NCBI GenBank assembly: GCA_027002875.1
Contig: JALWZC010000101.1
Location: forward strand, 1-32,418
From: Desulfurococcales archaeon
Lineage (GTDB): Archaea; Thermoproteota; Thermoprotei_A; Sulfolobales; Desulfurococcaceae
Direction: 5' to 3'
Length of the DNA: 32,418 bases
Part shown: one piece after another, positions 22,518-32,418 of the stretch
Numbering within the stretch: the first letter of the stretch is position 1
How the letters are laid out: each line of letters starts with the position of its first letter
Made by a program: the position numbers and the translations under genes
The notes under the pieces: generated by a model
The model's input: the letters and a program-made list of their open reading frames with translations, nothing else
What the model was told of the DNA's origin: nothing
The model's database searches: none

Positions 22518-25500
22518 GTGAGTACGTTGTCCCATATAAGGATACTCTCAATCATAATACTCGTAATGATGCTCTTAGCATATACTCCAACCATACCCCT
22601 CAGCTCGGCATCATTCAAGAGATCAAATTTAATGCCGATGCAAGAATACCCTATAGCAGTCGTAGGTAGCGATAATGCAGACGATATAGATAATGTCCTT
22701 GTAAACTATGGAGGCTATAGTAGTAGCGAAGTAGTACATTTCAATAAGTGGAGCGACCTATACGCAAACCTCTCAAACGGGGGCTTATTCAGGCTAGTCA
22801 TAATAAACGATTGGGGAGAAGACCCGGGCAGCGGGGACAAAGTCGTATCACTACTGAAAGCGCTTGACCTAAGAGATATACCACTACTCATACTAGATAC
22901 CGGGTACATTGATAACGGTGGAGGAGAAATACTAAAAGATTATGCCTCCGACGTAGCATCAGCAGGATATCCAGCCCCATCCGACTACACGCAAAACTAC
23001 CCATCGCCTAGCAGCGTACTAATAGATATTATAAATAATAGCCACCCAATATTCGATGGAATACCAGACCCCTACCAGGTTGCAACGAGCGATTCAAGCT
23101 ACTGTGACTACGCCCTCTACCACTCCTTCCAGGGACCAAGCGTTACACAGCTTGCATGGTTAAATGACACCTCCAATAATGAAGCCGGTATCGGTATAGC
23201 CGAATGGGTAGCACCCGGTGGCGAGCACTGGATATTCCATAGCTCCGGCGGTGTTAGTTACTGGATGAAGTATACTACTAGCGGAAGTGATGGACAGTAT
23301 AGTAGCGATCACAGGAACCTGTTATTAAACATAGTATCATATCTGATACAAACAGGGAACCCGCATCAACCACCAAAAGGCATACTAAAAGGACACGTAT
23401 ACGACAGTGAGACAAACGAGGCTATTCCGGATGCAGAGATATGTGCTGGCTCGGTATGTAACATGACTGATTCGACTGGCTACTATGAATTACACCTAGA
23501 ACAAGGGAACTATACGGTAAGCGTTAAGAAGCCCTCATACAAACCCTACACCTTCAACATAACTATAACAGGCGGAGAAACAACAATACGCGACATATAC
23601 TTGGAGAAAGTACCACATGCAGAAATAGTTGTTGCCGTAATAGGGGACTATCCAGACTATGAAGGTAAGGGAGAAGACTTACCATTATTCCTATCCTACT
23701 ACTACACGACACTATACTATCCAACACTGCAGGAATTCCTCGATCACAGGGACGATTATAACTGGTCAGTAATTGTTCTGAACTGGTTCGGGTATTCCGA
23801 CACAGCACCGACCATCGATGTATTCATAGACTTCCTTAAATGGGCTGACATGTATAATATACCGCTAGTGATCCTAGACACGTGGTATCTCGGATACCCG
23901 GCCGGATACTACATGTATACGCATAGAAGCGATATATCCTCTGCCGGATTCGCTGCGCCTAGTGATAGGTATGAAGGCTATACTTCGACGAGTAGCATAA
24001 CAGTGAATATATCGGCCACAAGCCACCCAATCTTCGTGAACCTCACAAGCGACTACTACAGGATCAGCGATTACACCGATTCATACTATGCATACTACAC
24101 ATCCTTCACAAGCAATGTATCAATACTAGCAAACATATCCATTAATGGAGAAGATAAAGGAATAGCAATTGCGGAGTGGAAAGCCAAGCAGAACGAGTCA
24201 TGGATCTTCATAAGCTATGCAACGAATATAAAGCACCACTACAATATAAGCGGTAGCTACGGCTTCTTCACCTCGGAGGCTAAACAAGTACTATTAAACG
24301 CTATACTCTACGCGGCATCGACTCATAAACCGCCAGTATATGTTAGGATTCATGGATACGTTAAAGAGCCGGACGGTACACCCATAGAGAACGCCATGAT
24401 CGAGGTTTCAAATGGGCCCGTAAACTATACGGATGCAAACGGCTACTACGTCGTTAAAGTAATAGCAGACTACGACTATAACCTAACCTATTCAAAGATC
24501 GGATACTATATGAATAGGACATCGATCCATGTAGGATACAGCAATGTAGAGATCAATGTAACACTAGTACCCAAGCCGCCGTCAATAGTGATCGTTGGAG
24601 ACCATGATACCGGTAGTGGTAAGAAAGACTTAAACCTAACACTAAGCCCGTGGTGGAATATACAGGAGGTAAGAGACTATAAGGAGCTGTGGGACGTAGT
24701 AAGGTATGAAGGCAATATCCTACTGGTAATATTCAACAAGTGGAGTGAAGGCTACTCAACGCCTCCGAGTAGCGATATAGTATATACGCTTCAGCTACTG
24801 GATGAAAACAATATATCCGCAATATTTCTAGCCGGCTACGGCGGCGGATACTACGGAGTATACCCACTATACAATGCTGCAACCGATGTAGAAGCCGCAG
24901 GCTACCCCGCACCCGACAACTACGACTACTGGTACTCGGTTAAGGGAGACAAGGTATGGTATAACGAGACTAATCCAGACCTAGTATTCTTCAAGAACAT
25001 AGCCCCTGACACCGATAATGCTTTCCACATACATAGAGACCTAGCAGGCTACGCCCCCTACCGCGGATTCAACTTCACCGATGAAACAGTAAAGGTTTAC
25101 GCCTGGTTTACCGACAAGGATCACAACCAGGTCTGGATGGGCCTAGTAAACTGGAATACTAGTGATGGAGACAAGTGGGTATTCCTAATCGGTGCTTCAA
25201 CTGATTACGTAAGGTATACAGAGGCGGGGGACGAGAACCAGTACAATCTCAAGATGCTAGTCCTACTAAACAATACGATCAACTACATCCTAGGACTAAC
25301 CCCGCCAACACTAACCGGTAAACTAGTTGGACAAGTAACGGATAAGGAAGGAAACCCGGTGCCTAATGCTAAGGTTGAAATAGTAGAGCTAGGCCTGGTC
25401 AACTATACCGACTCGAATGGAAACTACGTATTCAGCAATGTCTTCGCTGGAACTTATACATTGAAAGTATCAAAGTTCGGATACTACGATAACGTATCAT

Positions 25501-28500
25501 TCGTATCGATAGGATACGGGGTTACAGTCCACAACGTCGTGTTAAAGGAGGCACCCCCATCGGCAATAATAGTGGGTAAGGATGCGGACGATATAGTAAA
25601 CGCTATAAAGAACAACTATCCAGGTATGCCAGTCTACTGGGCCAAAGACTACGCCGAGATGCTGAGCCTAGTATGTAGCTACCCAAACAAGGTTGGAGTA
25701 GTAGTCATAGATGACTGGGGCGTCGAGCCTAGCAGTAGTGAAGTATTAAGGACTTTCAAGATACTAGACGCTTATAACATACCACTAGTACTCCTAGACA
25801 GCTATGGAAGCTACTATTACCATGGAGCATACTACCTCTACGAGTATAAGGACGAGGTTAAAGCCGCTGGATACCCCGCAGTAATAACTAGGACTACTTA
25901 TTGGGACTACAACATATCGATAAGCATGAATGCATCGACTCACCCAGTATTCAACGGTATAACACCCGACTTCGACAACGCCTTCTACGTCGGAGCGGAT
26001 ACTGGTGAATACACGGACTACGCAGCCTTAGAATTCGACCCTGACAGCGGAGTAGTAGTACTTGGAGACTTGTTAAGGGATGGTTCAAGGGTTGGCGGAG
26101 CAGTATTCGAGTGGAGTAGTCATGGAGGAGAGAAATGGATAATACTCTCATCAGCGGCCAGCTATTACTGGATGAAGTATAATCAGCCGGGAGGAGATAA
26201 CCAGTACTCGGCTAAGATGCTGAAACTACTCGTAAACTCCATCATCTACGCTAACTCCACTAGGGAGCCGACGCCAACACATGTAGTAATTAATATAACA
26301 GTGTTCGACAGCGTAACCCTAAACCCACTCGAGAACGCTGAGATAAAGGTTAACGAGACAGGGACCACTTACTACACAGGCGCGGATGGAAGAGTTGTAT
26401 TAGACCTCCCAATAATTTGTACAAACTACCACATAACCATTAGGAAGCCCGGATACGTTGCTAGGCAAATAGTTGTCGAAGGCTATATTAACAGGTCGAT
26501 CACGATCCTGCTCAATCAGTACGGAAACTCAACCATTACTGGAACAGTATATGATGCGGTCAGCGGCGAACCAATACCCGGAGCAATAGTAGAAGTACCC
26601 GGCGTAAACTCGACAATAACCGGGCCTAACGGTGAGTACTCGCTAAAGATACCCGCTGGTAGGTGGAACCTAACTATAAGAGCGCCTAAACACTTGGAGA
26701 AGACTATAGAGGTAGCCGCCCCGGCGAATCAGACAGTAACAATCAACGTATACCTTGAGAGGATGCCTGCCGCGATAGCAGTAGTAGGCGACATACAATA
26801 TAGCAGCGGCGAAAACGACTTAACAGACTTCCTAAAGAGTAAGGGGTTCAACGTTATAAGGTTCAAGACATGGCTAGACTTATACGTGAATCTTTCATGG
26901 TACAATATTAGCCTAGTAATACTCGACAACTGGGGATCAGAGCCGTCCGCCGAGAACGTTACAGCGTTCCTAAGACTACTCGACGAGAACAATATACCAT
27001 TAATAATACTCGACACATGGGACGGCTACTACAATGTCGGAGGATACTATCTCTACGAATACAAGGACGAGGTAGCAGCGGCCGGCTACCCAGCACCTGC
27101 TGAGAGAATACAGCACTACCCATCAGCGTCAAATGTTTTCGTAGAAGCACTATATCCGGAGCACCCGTTATTCAACGATATAAGCTACGACTTCAACAAC
27201 TCATTCTACATCGCTGCTAGGAGGGGAAGCTACGAATACGTAGACTACGCCGCTTACACCTTCAGACCGATGAAGAACCTATCCATACTAGCAGCACTAA
27301 TCGATACTGGAAACAACATTAACATGACTGCCGTAGCAGTATGGATCGCTCCAGGCGGTGAGAGATGGATATTCGTAAGCTACGGTTCATCGTACTGGGT
27401 AGGATACAACCATACAGGGTATGATAACGACTTCACCGATGCCGCTAAGCAGCTACTACTAAACGCGATAAACTACGCGTTAACGACTCGCGGAGTACTC
27501 AATGGAACACTAGAAATAACAGTGAAGGACGAGCTAAGCGGTGAACCAATTAGTGGCGCGGCCATAACTATTAAAGAGCTGGGAGTAACGACAGCTACAG
27601 ATAGCGGAGGCAATGCGCTACTAAACCTATACCCCGGTATTTGGACTATACTGGTAAACAAGTCGGGCTACTTCAATGCTTCAAGAATAATAGTAGTAGT
27701 AGAGGGATTAACCAGCCATGTAACAATACTCCTAGCACCCACTGCTAGCCTAGAAATCCACGTCGTTGATGAAAAGACGGGGGCGCCAGTTAAGGACGCG
27801 GTAGTATCAATAGAGGGCATCGGGAACTACACCACGGGTAGCGATGGCAGGGTCGTAGTAGGCCTAGTACCAGCCGGTACACTGAATATAACTATTAAAC
27901 ACCCATTATACTACACGACGATATTCCTAGTAAGCATTGAACCACACAAGCTAAACAATATAACGCTAAGGATCAAGAAGCTACCACCAATAGTAATCAT
28001 ACTCGGAGATAGCGAAGACCATGACCTCGAGAAATACGTTAAGAGCCTGGGATACTACGTCGAAGTATACGATAACCTATCAGCTATAATTGACAGGATA
28101 AACACCGGCGTACCTGTTAGAGTGGTAATCCTCAACTATATTAATGATATACCGGATCAGACCGTATTCGATAACTTCATACAACTAGTTGACGAGAAGA
28201 ACATTTCACTAATAATACTAGACTCTTATGCATACTACACGGCAACCGGTGGATACATATTCTACCATTACCGGAACGACTTATTATCGATGGGATACGC
28301 CGCTCCATCAACGAGGGAGATAGGCTATAAGGGAATCTATGGAGATAACAGCGTTGCAAAGTACAGGCTTGTAACTCCGATATACAACTTCACCTATGAC
28401 CTGAACTATAAGGAGGCGCCACTAGTAGCGAGCGATGCAGGCTATGCAAACTATGCATATTACGAGTTCCCATCCAGCGTATTAATAGATGAAGTAGCAA

Positions 28501-29099
28501 AGCTAATCGTGAATGGCGAGGATCTAGGGACGATTGTAGCAGTGTGGTATGCTCCAGGCGGTGAGAAATGGATCTTTATGGGTGCGTGGTCGACTTACTG
28601 GAACCGCTACGTAACAGGGAACGGCGACGGCCCCTTCAGTGTTAAAGCTAAGGACTTACTAGCTAGGGCAATATTCTATGCAGGCATACACAAGCCGAGA
28701 ATAGACGTGTTGAACGTAACGATAGTAGGTATGGGTAAAATACTCAGTACGGGCACCGAGTTCAGAATATCAGGTTACGCCTACATTAGATCGGGTAATG
28801 AGAGGATACCATTAGCAAACTCGACGATCGCAGTATATGCTCTCAGTAAACCAGTACTACTCGGAACACTGCCTACAGACGAAAACGGCTTCTTCAACGG
28901 GACAATCACCGTACCAGCAATATCAAAAGGAGAGCTACACAGTATAGGTATAGGCGACCCAGCTAACCAGTATGAACCAACAATAGTAACACCACAAGGC
29001 TACAAGGTATGGGTACTGCCGGCGCCGGAGCCGCCGATCACCCCGATCGTATTACTAGCCATAATACTACTATTCATACTGTTAAAGAAGAGGAAGTAA
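22518..29099 (+). CDS. Giant modular secreted protein: six Rossmann-like modules alternating with carboxypeptidase-regulatory-like domains
   Basis: 2193 residues. A signal peptide (about 1-32, hydrophobic core RILSIIILVMMLLAY) and a C-terminal helix with KKRK tail (2172-2193) place about 2100 residues outside the cell. Six modules of about 230 residues begin near 44, 367, 690, 1014, 1418 and 1825. Each runs VVGD-like strand, [ND]xW, NIPLxILDT, GYPAP, DYAxY, APGGExWIF, SYW, and a final LLNAINYA helix. This suggests a Rossmann/flavodoxin-like (GATase1/ThuA-like) fold without an evident catalytic Cys. Seven beta domains of carboxypeptidase-regulatory type (GTVYD-x-x-x-G-x-PIPGA, T-x-x-x-GxY) start near 288, 605, 931, 1255, 1338, 1659 and 1742. 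A beta-sandwich (2063-2165) precedes the anchor. It is rich in Tyr and N-glycosylation sequons. GTG 22518 or TTG 22527 starts it. The role, perhaps adhesion or glycan binding, is unknown. Confidence 0.8.
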   Translation: MSTLSHIRILSIIILVMMLLAYTPTIPLSSASFKRSNLMPMQEYPIAVVGSDNADDIDNVLVNYGGYSSSEVVHFNKWSDLYANLSNGGLFRLVIINDWGEDPGSGDKVVSLLKALDLRDIPLLILDTGYIDNGGGEILKDYASDVASAGYPAPSDYTQNYPSPSSVLIDIINNSHPIFDGIPDPYQVATSDSSYCDYALYHSFQGPSVTQLAWLNDTSNNEAGIGIAEWVAPGGEHWIFHSSGGVSYWMKYTTSGSDGQYSSDHRNLLLNIVSYLIQTGNPHQPPKGILKGHVYDSETNEAIPDAEICAGSVCNMTDSTGYYELHLEQGNYTVSVKKPSYKPYTFNITITGGETTIRDIYLEKVPHAEIVVAVIGDYPDYEGKGEDLPLFLSYYYTTLYYPTLQEFLDHRDDYNWSVIVLNWFGYSDTAPTIDVFIDFLKWADMYNIPLVILDTWYLGYPAGYYMYTHRSDISSAGFAAPSDRYEGYTSTSSITVNISATSHPIFVNLTSDYYRISDYTDSYYAYYTSFTSNVSILANISINGEDKGIAIAEWKAKQNESWIFISYATNIKHHYNISGSYGFFTSEAKQVLLNAILYAASTHKPPVYVRIHGYVKEPDGTPIENAMIEVSNGPVNYTDANGYYVVKVIADYDYNLTYSKIGYYMNRTSIHVGYSNVEINVTLVPKPPSIVIVGDHDTGSGKKDLNLTLSPWWNIQEVRDYKELWDVVRYEGNILLVIFNKWSEGYSTPPSSDIVYTLQLLDENNISAIFLAGYGGGYYGVYPLYNAATDVEAAGYPAPDNYDYWYSVKGDKVWYNETNPDLVFFKNIAPDTDNAFHIHRDLAGYAPYRGFNFTDETVKVYAWFTDKDHNQVWMGLVNWNTSDGDKWVFLIGASTDYVRYTEAGDENQYNLKMLVLLNNTINYILGLTPPTLTGKLVGQVTDKEGNPVPNAKVEIVELGLVNYTDSNGNYVFSNVFAGTYTLKVSKFGYYDNVSFVSIGYGVTVHNVVLKEAPPSAIIVGKDADDIVNAIKNNYPGMPVYWAKDYAEMLSLVCSYPNKVGVVVIDDWGVEPSSSEVLRTFKILDAYNIPLVLLDSYGSYYYHGAYYLYEYKDEVKAAGYPAVITRTTYWDYNISISMNASTHPVFNGITPDFDNAFYVGADTGEYTDYAALEFDPDSGVVVLGDLLRDGSRVGGAVFEWSSHGGEKWIILSSAASYYWMKYNQPGGDNQYSAKMLKLLVNSIIYANSTREPTPTHVVINITVFDSVTLNPLENAEIKVNETGTTYYTGADGRVVLDLPIICTNYHITIRKPGYVARQIVVEGYINRSITILLNQYGNSTITGTVYDAVSGEPIPGAIVEVPGVNSTITGPNGEYSLKIPAGRWNLTIRAPKHLEKTIEVAAPANQTVTINVYLERMPAAIAVVGDIQYSSGENDLTDFLKSKGFNVIRFKTWLDLYVNLSWYNISLVILDNWGSEPSAENVTAFLRLLDENNIPLIILDTWDGYYNVGGYYLYEYKDEVAAAGYPAPAERIQHYPSASNVFVEALYPEHPLFNDISYDFNNSFYIAARRGSYEYVDYAAYTFRPMKNLSILAALIDTGNNINMTAVAVWIAPGGERWIFVSYGSSYWVGYNHTGYDNDFTDAAKQLLLNAINYALTTRGVLNGTLEITVKDELSGEPISGAAITIKELGVTTATDSGGNALLNLYPGIWTILVNKSGYFNASRIIVVVEGLTSHVTILLAPTASLEIHVVDEKTGAPVKDAVVSIEGIGNYTTGSDGRVVVGLVPAGTLNITIKHPLYYTTIFLVSIEPHKLNNITLRIKKLPPIVIILGDSEDHDLEKYVKSLGYYVEVYDNLSAIIDRINTGVPVRVVILNYINDIPDQTVFDNFIQLVDEKNISLIILDSYAYYTATGGYIFYHYRNDLLSMGYAAPSTREIGYKGIYGDNSVAKYRLVTPIYNFTYDLNYKEAPLVASDAGYANYAYYEFPSSVLIDEVAKLIVNGEDLGTIVAVWYAPGGEKWIFMGAWSTYWNRYVTGNGDGPFSVKAKDLLARAIFYAGIHKPRIDVLNVTIVGMGKILSTGTEFRISGYAYIRSGNERIPLANSTIAVYALSKPVLLGTLPTDENGFFNGTITVPAISKGELHSIGIGDPANQYEPTIVTPQGYKVWVLPAPEPPITPIVLLAIILLFILLKKRK

Positions 29100-29131
29100 T
29101 AATAATATACGTGTTAAATCCCAGGCTTTTT

Positions 29132-31201
29132 TCACCTACTGATCTCTTCTATATACCTCGTTATAGCTTCAAGCCCAGTTTTTATCGACGATAGTAGTTC
29201 TTGTATCAGTTTAATAGTTACCCTAAACCTCGGGGATTCTTCTTCGTTATACTTATTTCCTAGTTCATCACTATACTCCGCTATTTCCCCAAGAATCCTT
29301 ATTAACCCGTTAACCCTTCTCTCCTCGCTTATACTCTTCAATAACTCCAGTGTTTTCTCAGCTATGCTGTATTCTCTCCACCTACCCGCTTCCACTAGGA
29401 ATTGCATCGAGTCTTTTATTACTTGTATCACCGTATTTATCACGTAGTCGTTTATGATCGGTGTTGACTGGGTGAGATTATATGCTGAAACAAGGCTTTT
29501 CAATGCTTTAGAGTCGTAGTATCCCTTAATACCTTCTTTTACAAGGTAGTAGTCTATGCTCTTCTTCTTATCGTATTGTTTAGCCATGTTCTTAAGTAAT
29601 TGGTGGTAGTAATTTATCGCTGATTCGAAGAATTCGATGCTGCCCGTAATATTGCCGTTTAGTACTTCGTGGAATCCCCGGAACTTCATGCTTCTAGCCC
29701 TGTTTAACAGTGATCTAAGGGTGTAGCCTCTCAGCTCATAATACTCGGCTGATTCGCCGTACTCCCTACTAGCCTCCAATAACTTATTGCTGGAAACGTA
29801 TAAGCCTGCACGGGCTTCGTGGAGCAGGCTTCGTGCAACGTTTCGAAGATGTGGGCTTAGTATTTCCTCGGCTTTAACACTAGCTTCCTCGAGGATCCTT
29901 ACTGCTTCCTCGACGTTTTTATCAGCTACTAAGAGGCACTCTGCCCGGCTGATCAGTGATTTAACCCTTAAAGCCTCTGCTTTCCCACGGTACTCGCCTC
30001 CCAGTGAATCATACTTGTGGGCTGCGGCTAGCCATGACTTATAAGCTGTGCAGGGCTTATTCCTCCTAACCTCTATCTCGGCCATATACTCGTGTCTCAA
30101 TGCTTCAGCTATTTCCGCCTCTCTGATTAATCCCGCTGATTTATAGTAGCCTATTAACTCGTCGAGCCTAGCAATTGCTTCTTCGAACCTGTTTTTCTGG
30201 GCTAGGCTTCGGGCTAGGCTTAACAAGTATTTTGCATTAGCACGGTGAGCCTCCCTAGCCATGTTCGGAGACTCCCGGGCAACGCTGACAGCCCAGTGGT
30301 AGCATAGTTTAGCAGCTTCGAAGTCCAGGTTCTGGTAAAAATAATCTCCCAGCGTCTCATAGAAGTAGAATTGGAAGTATTGTCGGTACTCATGCATGCT
30401 TTTCGGGATGTTCCCGATCCTCTCGAGAGATCTGATCACTTCTAACCCGAGGGCTTCATATGCTAGGCTCTCCAACAATTTCCCGGACTTGATATTCTCT
30501 TGAGCCTGCTTCTTCGCCTTGATCACTAGGTCGAATAAAGCCCTACCCGGTGCGCGGGCTTCAACCCTTAAACCATGCGATAAAACCCTATTAATTACTT
30601 CATCTGCTAGATCATGGTCTAAACCAATCATCCCTGTAACTTCTTCCAGTAAGTCTTCAAGCCTCCTAATCGGTGTAACAGCCATGATCTTCCCGAAGAA
30701 AGAGGATAGCCCGTTTACAACTACTTCTCTACTGGGTGGATAATACCTGCCTTCAGCATTGTCTACTAGGCCTATTAAGCCTAGTAGTTCAAGCATCCTC
30801 TCAACGAGTTTTTCATGGGTGCTCTTAACCCTATGAATACCTCCGTAGAAAGCCCTATTCTTAATGAGCTCAGCTATCTCGCCAGCATTTAGGCCCGGCT
30901 TCTCGTTTACAATCCTAATAATAGGCTCGACGACGTGGAAGAAAGCCTTTAATCCACGATTAGTAACCGTGTAGAGGTTCTTACCGCCCTTATAGAATTT
31001 CTTCAAAACACCCCGATTAACAAGCTTCTCAACGAGGCTTGGATTAATAGATTTAAACACCACTGGCCTAACAAGGTCTCTAATAGTTGAAGCCCTTAAC
31101 TCTTTAACAATAAGTTCCAGGTTATTGAGGAGTATTTCAAGCTCAATATTGTTCAGGGAGAAGTAAACAATCCAATCAACACGTTTACCATGAACACTCA
31201 A
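29132..31201 (-). CDS. Winged-helix plus TPR-like repeat protein
   Basis: About 689 residues. The N-terminal 150 residues hold two winged-helix-like units (near 20-85 with IRDLVRPVVFKSINPSLVEKL and a LYTVTNRG wing; near 90-150 with LNAGEIAELI and GLIGLVDN), typical of archaeal transcription regulators. Residues about 270-600 are helix pairs of TPR type, e.g. YETLGDYFYQNLDFEAAKLC and LARSLAQKNRFEEAIARLDE, expected for protein-protein contacts. There is no membrane segment. A signal-responsive DNA-binding regulator is the best guess. A longer frame starts at GTG 31213, but TTG 31201 lies 9 bases after AGGGTG. It converges on the giant surface gene with only 32 bases between stops. A palindromic GTTTAAAC (31254-31261) upstream may be its TATA element. 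Confidence 0.7.
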   Translation of the reverse strand: MSVHGKRVDWIVYFSLNNIELEILLNNLELIVKELRASTIRDLVRPVVFKSINPSLVEKLVNRGVLKKFYKGGKNLYTVTNRGLKAFFHVVEPIIRIVNEKPGLNAGEIAELIKNRAFYGGIHRVKSTHEKLVERMLELLGLIGLVDNAEGRYYPPSREVVVNGLSSFFGKIMAVTPIRRLEDLLEEVTGMIGLDHDLADEVINRVLSHGLRVEARAPGRALFDLVIKAKKQAQENIKSGKLLESLAYEALGLEVIRSLERIGNIPKSMHEYRQYFQFYFYETLGDYFYQNLDFEAAKLCYHWAVSVARESPNMAREAHRANAKYLLSLARSLAQKNRFEEAIARLDELIGYYKSAGLIREAEIAEALRHEYMAEIEVRRNKPCTAYKSWLAAAHKYDSLGGEYRGKAEALRVKSLISRAECLLVADKNVEEAVRILEEASVKAEEILSPHLRNVARSLLHEARAGLYVSSNKLLEASREYGESAEYYELRGYTLRSLLNRARSMKFRGFHEVLNGNITGSIEFFESAINYYHQLLKNMAKQYDKKKSIDYYLVKEGIKGYYDSKALKSLVSAYNLTQSTPIINDYVINTVIQVIKDSMQFLVEAGRWREYSIAEKTLELLKSISEERRVNGLIRILGEIAEYSDELGNKYNEEESPRFRVTIKLIQELLSSIKTGLEAITRYIEEISR

Positions 31202-31323
31202 AACCAATAACACCCTTTAACGCTTACTATACCAGATACTCTATGCACACCATGTTTAAACTAATACTAAACGGGAATCAAAAACCCAGCCCCTCATAGC
31301 ATAGTCCTAGTTTAGTGGGAAAG

Positions 31324-31331
31324 GCTTTTAT
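31324..31331 (+). promoter_or_regulatory. Probable TATA box giving a leaderless trpB2 transcript
   Basis: GCTTTTATT centres about 25 bases before ATG 31353, the distance expected between an archaeal TATA box and the transcription start. No Shine-Dalgarno precedes that ATG; GAGGTGATG lies just inside the frame (31357-31365). Confidence 0.4.
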
Positions 31332-31352
31332 TCCACGACTCTCCCACAATAT

Positions 31353-32418
31353 ATGCGAGGTGATGCAGTTGCAGCGCCAATGGAGTTAGGCCTGATCCGG
31401 ACTCCTCAACTAGCCGAATACATTCCATCATCCTGGTATAACATAGTACCAGACCTTCCAGAACCCCTTCCTCCAATGAAGCTCCCCAACGGCGAGATTG
31501 TTAAGCCGGAAATGCTGGAGCCTATATTCACCAAGGCTGTGATCGAGCAGGAGTTCAGCAGGGATAGGTATATTGAGATACCAGGCGAGCTGAGGCTCCT
31601 CTACGCAGAGCTCGGCCGGCCGACTCCGCTGTTAAGGGCTAGGAACCTCGAAGAATACCTCGAGACGCCGGCGAGGATCTATTATAAGTATGAAGGAGTA
31701 ACACCTACTGGTAGCCATAAGATCAACACGGCACTAGCACAAGCCTACTATGCTAGGATGGAGGGGGTTAAGAGACTGGTAACCGAGACTGGTGCTGGGC
31801 AGTGGGGTTCCGCGTTAAGCCTCGCTGGATCACTGGTGGGCTTGAAGGTTAGAGTGTACATGGTTAGGATAAGCTACCTGCAAAAACCTTATCGTAGAAT
31901 AGTAATGCAGCTCTACGGAGCCGAAGTATACCCGAGCCCGAGCAATATGACGGAAACCGGTAGGAAGCTATTAGCGGAGAACCCGGACCACCCGGGAAGC
32001 CTGGGGATCGCTATTAGTGAAGCAGTAGAAGATGCTGTGAAACACGAGGATACGAAGTATAGTCTAGGATCAGTATTAAACCATGTACTACTACACCAGA
32101 CGATTATCGGGTTGGAGGCTAAGAGGCAGCTAGCAGAGATCAACGAGTACCCGGACATAGTGATCGGATGCGTAGGCGGTGGAAGCAACTATGCAGGGCT
32201 AAGCTACCCCTTCATACACGACCGGTTAAAGGGCAGAAGCGATACGGAATTCATAGCGGTTGAACCAGTAGCTGCTCCATCAATGACTCGTGGAGAATAC
32301 CGCTACGACTATGGAGATACAGCCGGGCTAACACCACTACTAAAAATGCACACACTCGGACACACATATATCCCACCCCCAATACACGCTGGTGGATTAA
32401 GATACCACGGAGTAGCAC
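31353..32418 (+). CDS. trpB2: Tryptophan synthase beta chain 2 (TrpB2 type), 3' end outside window
   Basis: A PLP enzyme that joins indole and serine to make tryptophan; TrpB2 forms can act without a tight TrpA partner. The 355 visible residues include the TrpB2-specific start [22 protein letters not shown], the Schiff-base lysine in [11 protein letters not shown] (Lys about 123), ETGAGQWG, and the phosphate-binding GGGSNYAG. Typical proteins have about 420-450 residues, so about 80 are missing past the window. ATG 31353 (leaderless) is preferred; ATG 31380, giving MELGLIRTP, lies about 15 bases after the Shine-Dalgarno-like GAGGTGAT and is possible. No other trp gene is visible, so it may stand apart from a trp operon. 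Confidence 0.92.
   Translation, partial: MRGDAVAAPMELGLIRTPQLAEYIPSSWYNIVPDLPEPLPPMKLPNGEIVKPEMLEPIFTKAVIEQEFSRDRYIEIPGELRLLYAELGRPTPLLRARNLEEYLETPARIYYKYEGVTPTGSHKINTALAQAYYARMEGVKRLVTETGAGQWGSALSLAGSLVGLKVRVYMVRISYLQKPYRRIVMQLYGAEVYPSPSNMTETGRKLLAENPDHPGSLGIAISEAVEDAVKHEDTKYSLGSVLNHVLLHQTIIGLEAKRQLAEINEYPDIVIGCVGGGSNYAGLSYPFIHDRLKGRSDTEFIAVEPVAAPSMTRGEYRYDYGDTAGLTPLLKMHTLGHTYIPPPIHAGGLRYHGVA

Noticed and set aside
22400-22669. Open frame of 89 codons across the promoter of the giant gene
   Set aside because: It runs over the presumed TATA box and into the signal-peptide region in another frame, and its translation shows no domain or compositional bias.
29020-29096. PEP-CTERM-like sorting signal at the end of the giant protein
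   Set aside because: A PEP tripeptide, a helix and a basic tail are present, but this is also what a plain C-terminal anchor looks like, and no archaeosortase-type gene is in the window.
22518-29099. Active amidotransferase or ThuA enzyme modules in the giant protein
   Set aside because: No conserved Cys or catalytic triad recurs at the expected elbow in the six modules, so enzymatic activity is not claimed.

Overview
The window looks like a chromosomal segment of a hyperthermophilic crenarchaeon, most likely of the Desulfurococcales (Staphylothermus/Desulfurococcus-like). The signs are separately encoded archaeal-type phenylalanyl-tRNA synthetase subunits, a TrpB2-type tryptophan synthase beta chain, a protein-only RNase P homologue (HARP), heavy use of AGG/AGA and ATA codons, TATA-box promoters, and Shine-Dalgarno elements built on GGTG. 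About a dozen genes appear to start with TTG. No species call is possible from sequence alone. No tRNA, rRNA, CRISPR array, insertion sequence or integrase was recognised, so this looks like core genome with lineage-specific surface genes.

Layout. At 1-4262 lie two related cell-surface proteins of unknown function (the first cut by the window edge), with a short charged protein and a compact GT35-type alpha-glucan phosphorylase between them on the other strand. At 4302-7724 come a DJ-1/PfpI protein, a DUF4910/M28-like zinc aminopeptidase and a UPF0282 metallo-beta-lactamase-fold protein. At 7817-9490 is pheT, followed by a GC-rich island (9512-9597) that folds into a convincing RNA structure. 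At 9607-14200 are a CPA2 cation/proton antiporter translationally coupled to a propeller-like protein, and a divergent 654-residue propeller-like protein followed by an out-of-frame membrane-helix tail. At 14142-18819 is a minus-strand RNA-processing cluster: pheS, HARP, an NSUN-type RNA m5C methyltransferase, a radical SAM protein and a previously uncalled 46-residue coiled coil. At 19020-22351 is a tight three-gene operon: MoxR-type AAA ATPase, DUF2201 metallopeptidase/VWA protein, and an unknown third protein. At 22518-29099 is a giant secreted, membrane-anchored protein made of six Rossmann-like modules alternating with seven carboxypeptidase-regulatory-like beta domains. At 29132-31201 is a winged-helix/TPR protein on the opposite strand. 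From 31353 to the window end is trpB2, incomplete.

Functional links. pheS and pheT make one enzyme but lie about 8 kb apart. The genes downstream of pheS all fit tRNA maturation or modification. The MoxR/DUF2201 operon resembles known chaperone-like MoxR-VWA pairs. The giant protein and the two small surface proteins would contribute to the cell envelope.

The best candidates for something undescribed are the giant modular surface protein, the three-gene MoxR/DUF2201/unknown operon, the structured RNA after pheT, and the -1-frame membrane tail after the 654-residue protein. There is no gene-free stretch longer than 300 bases; the longest spacers are the divergent promoter regions 11917-12107 and 18820-19019.
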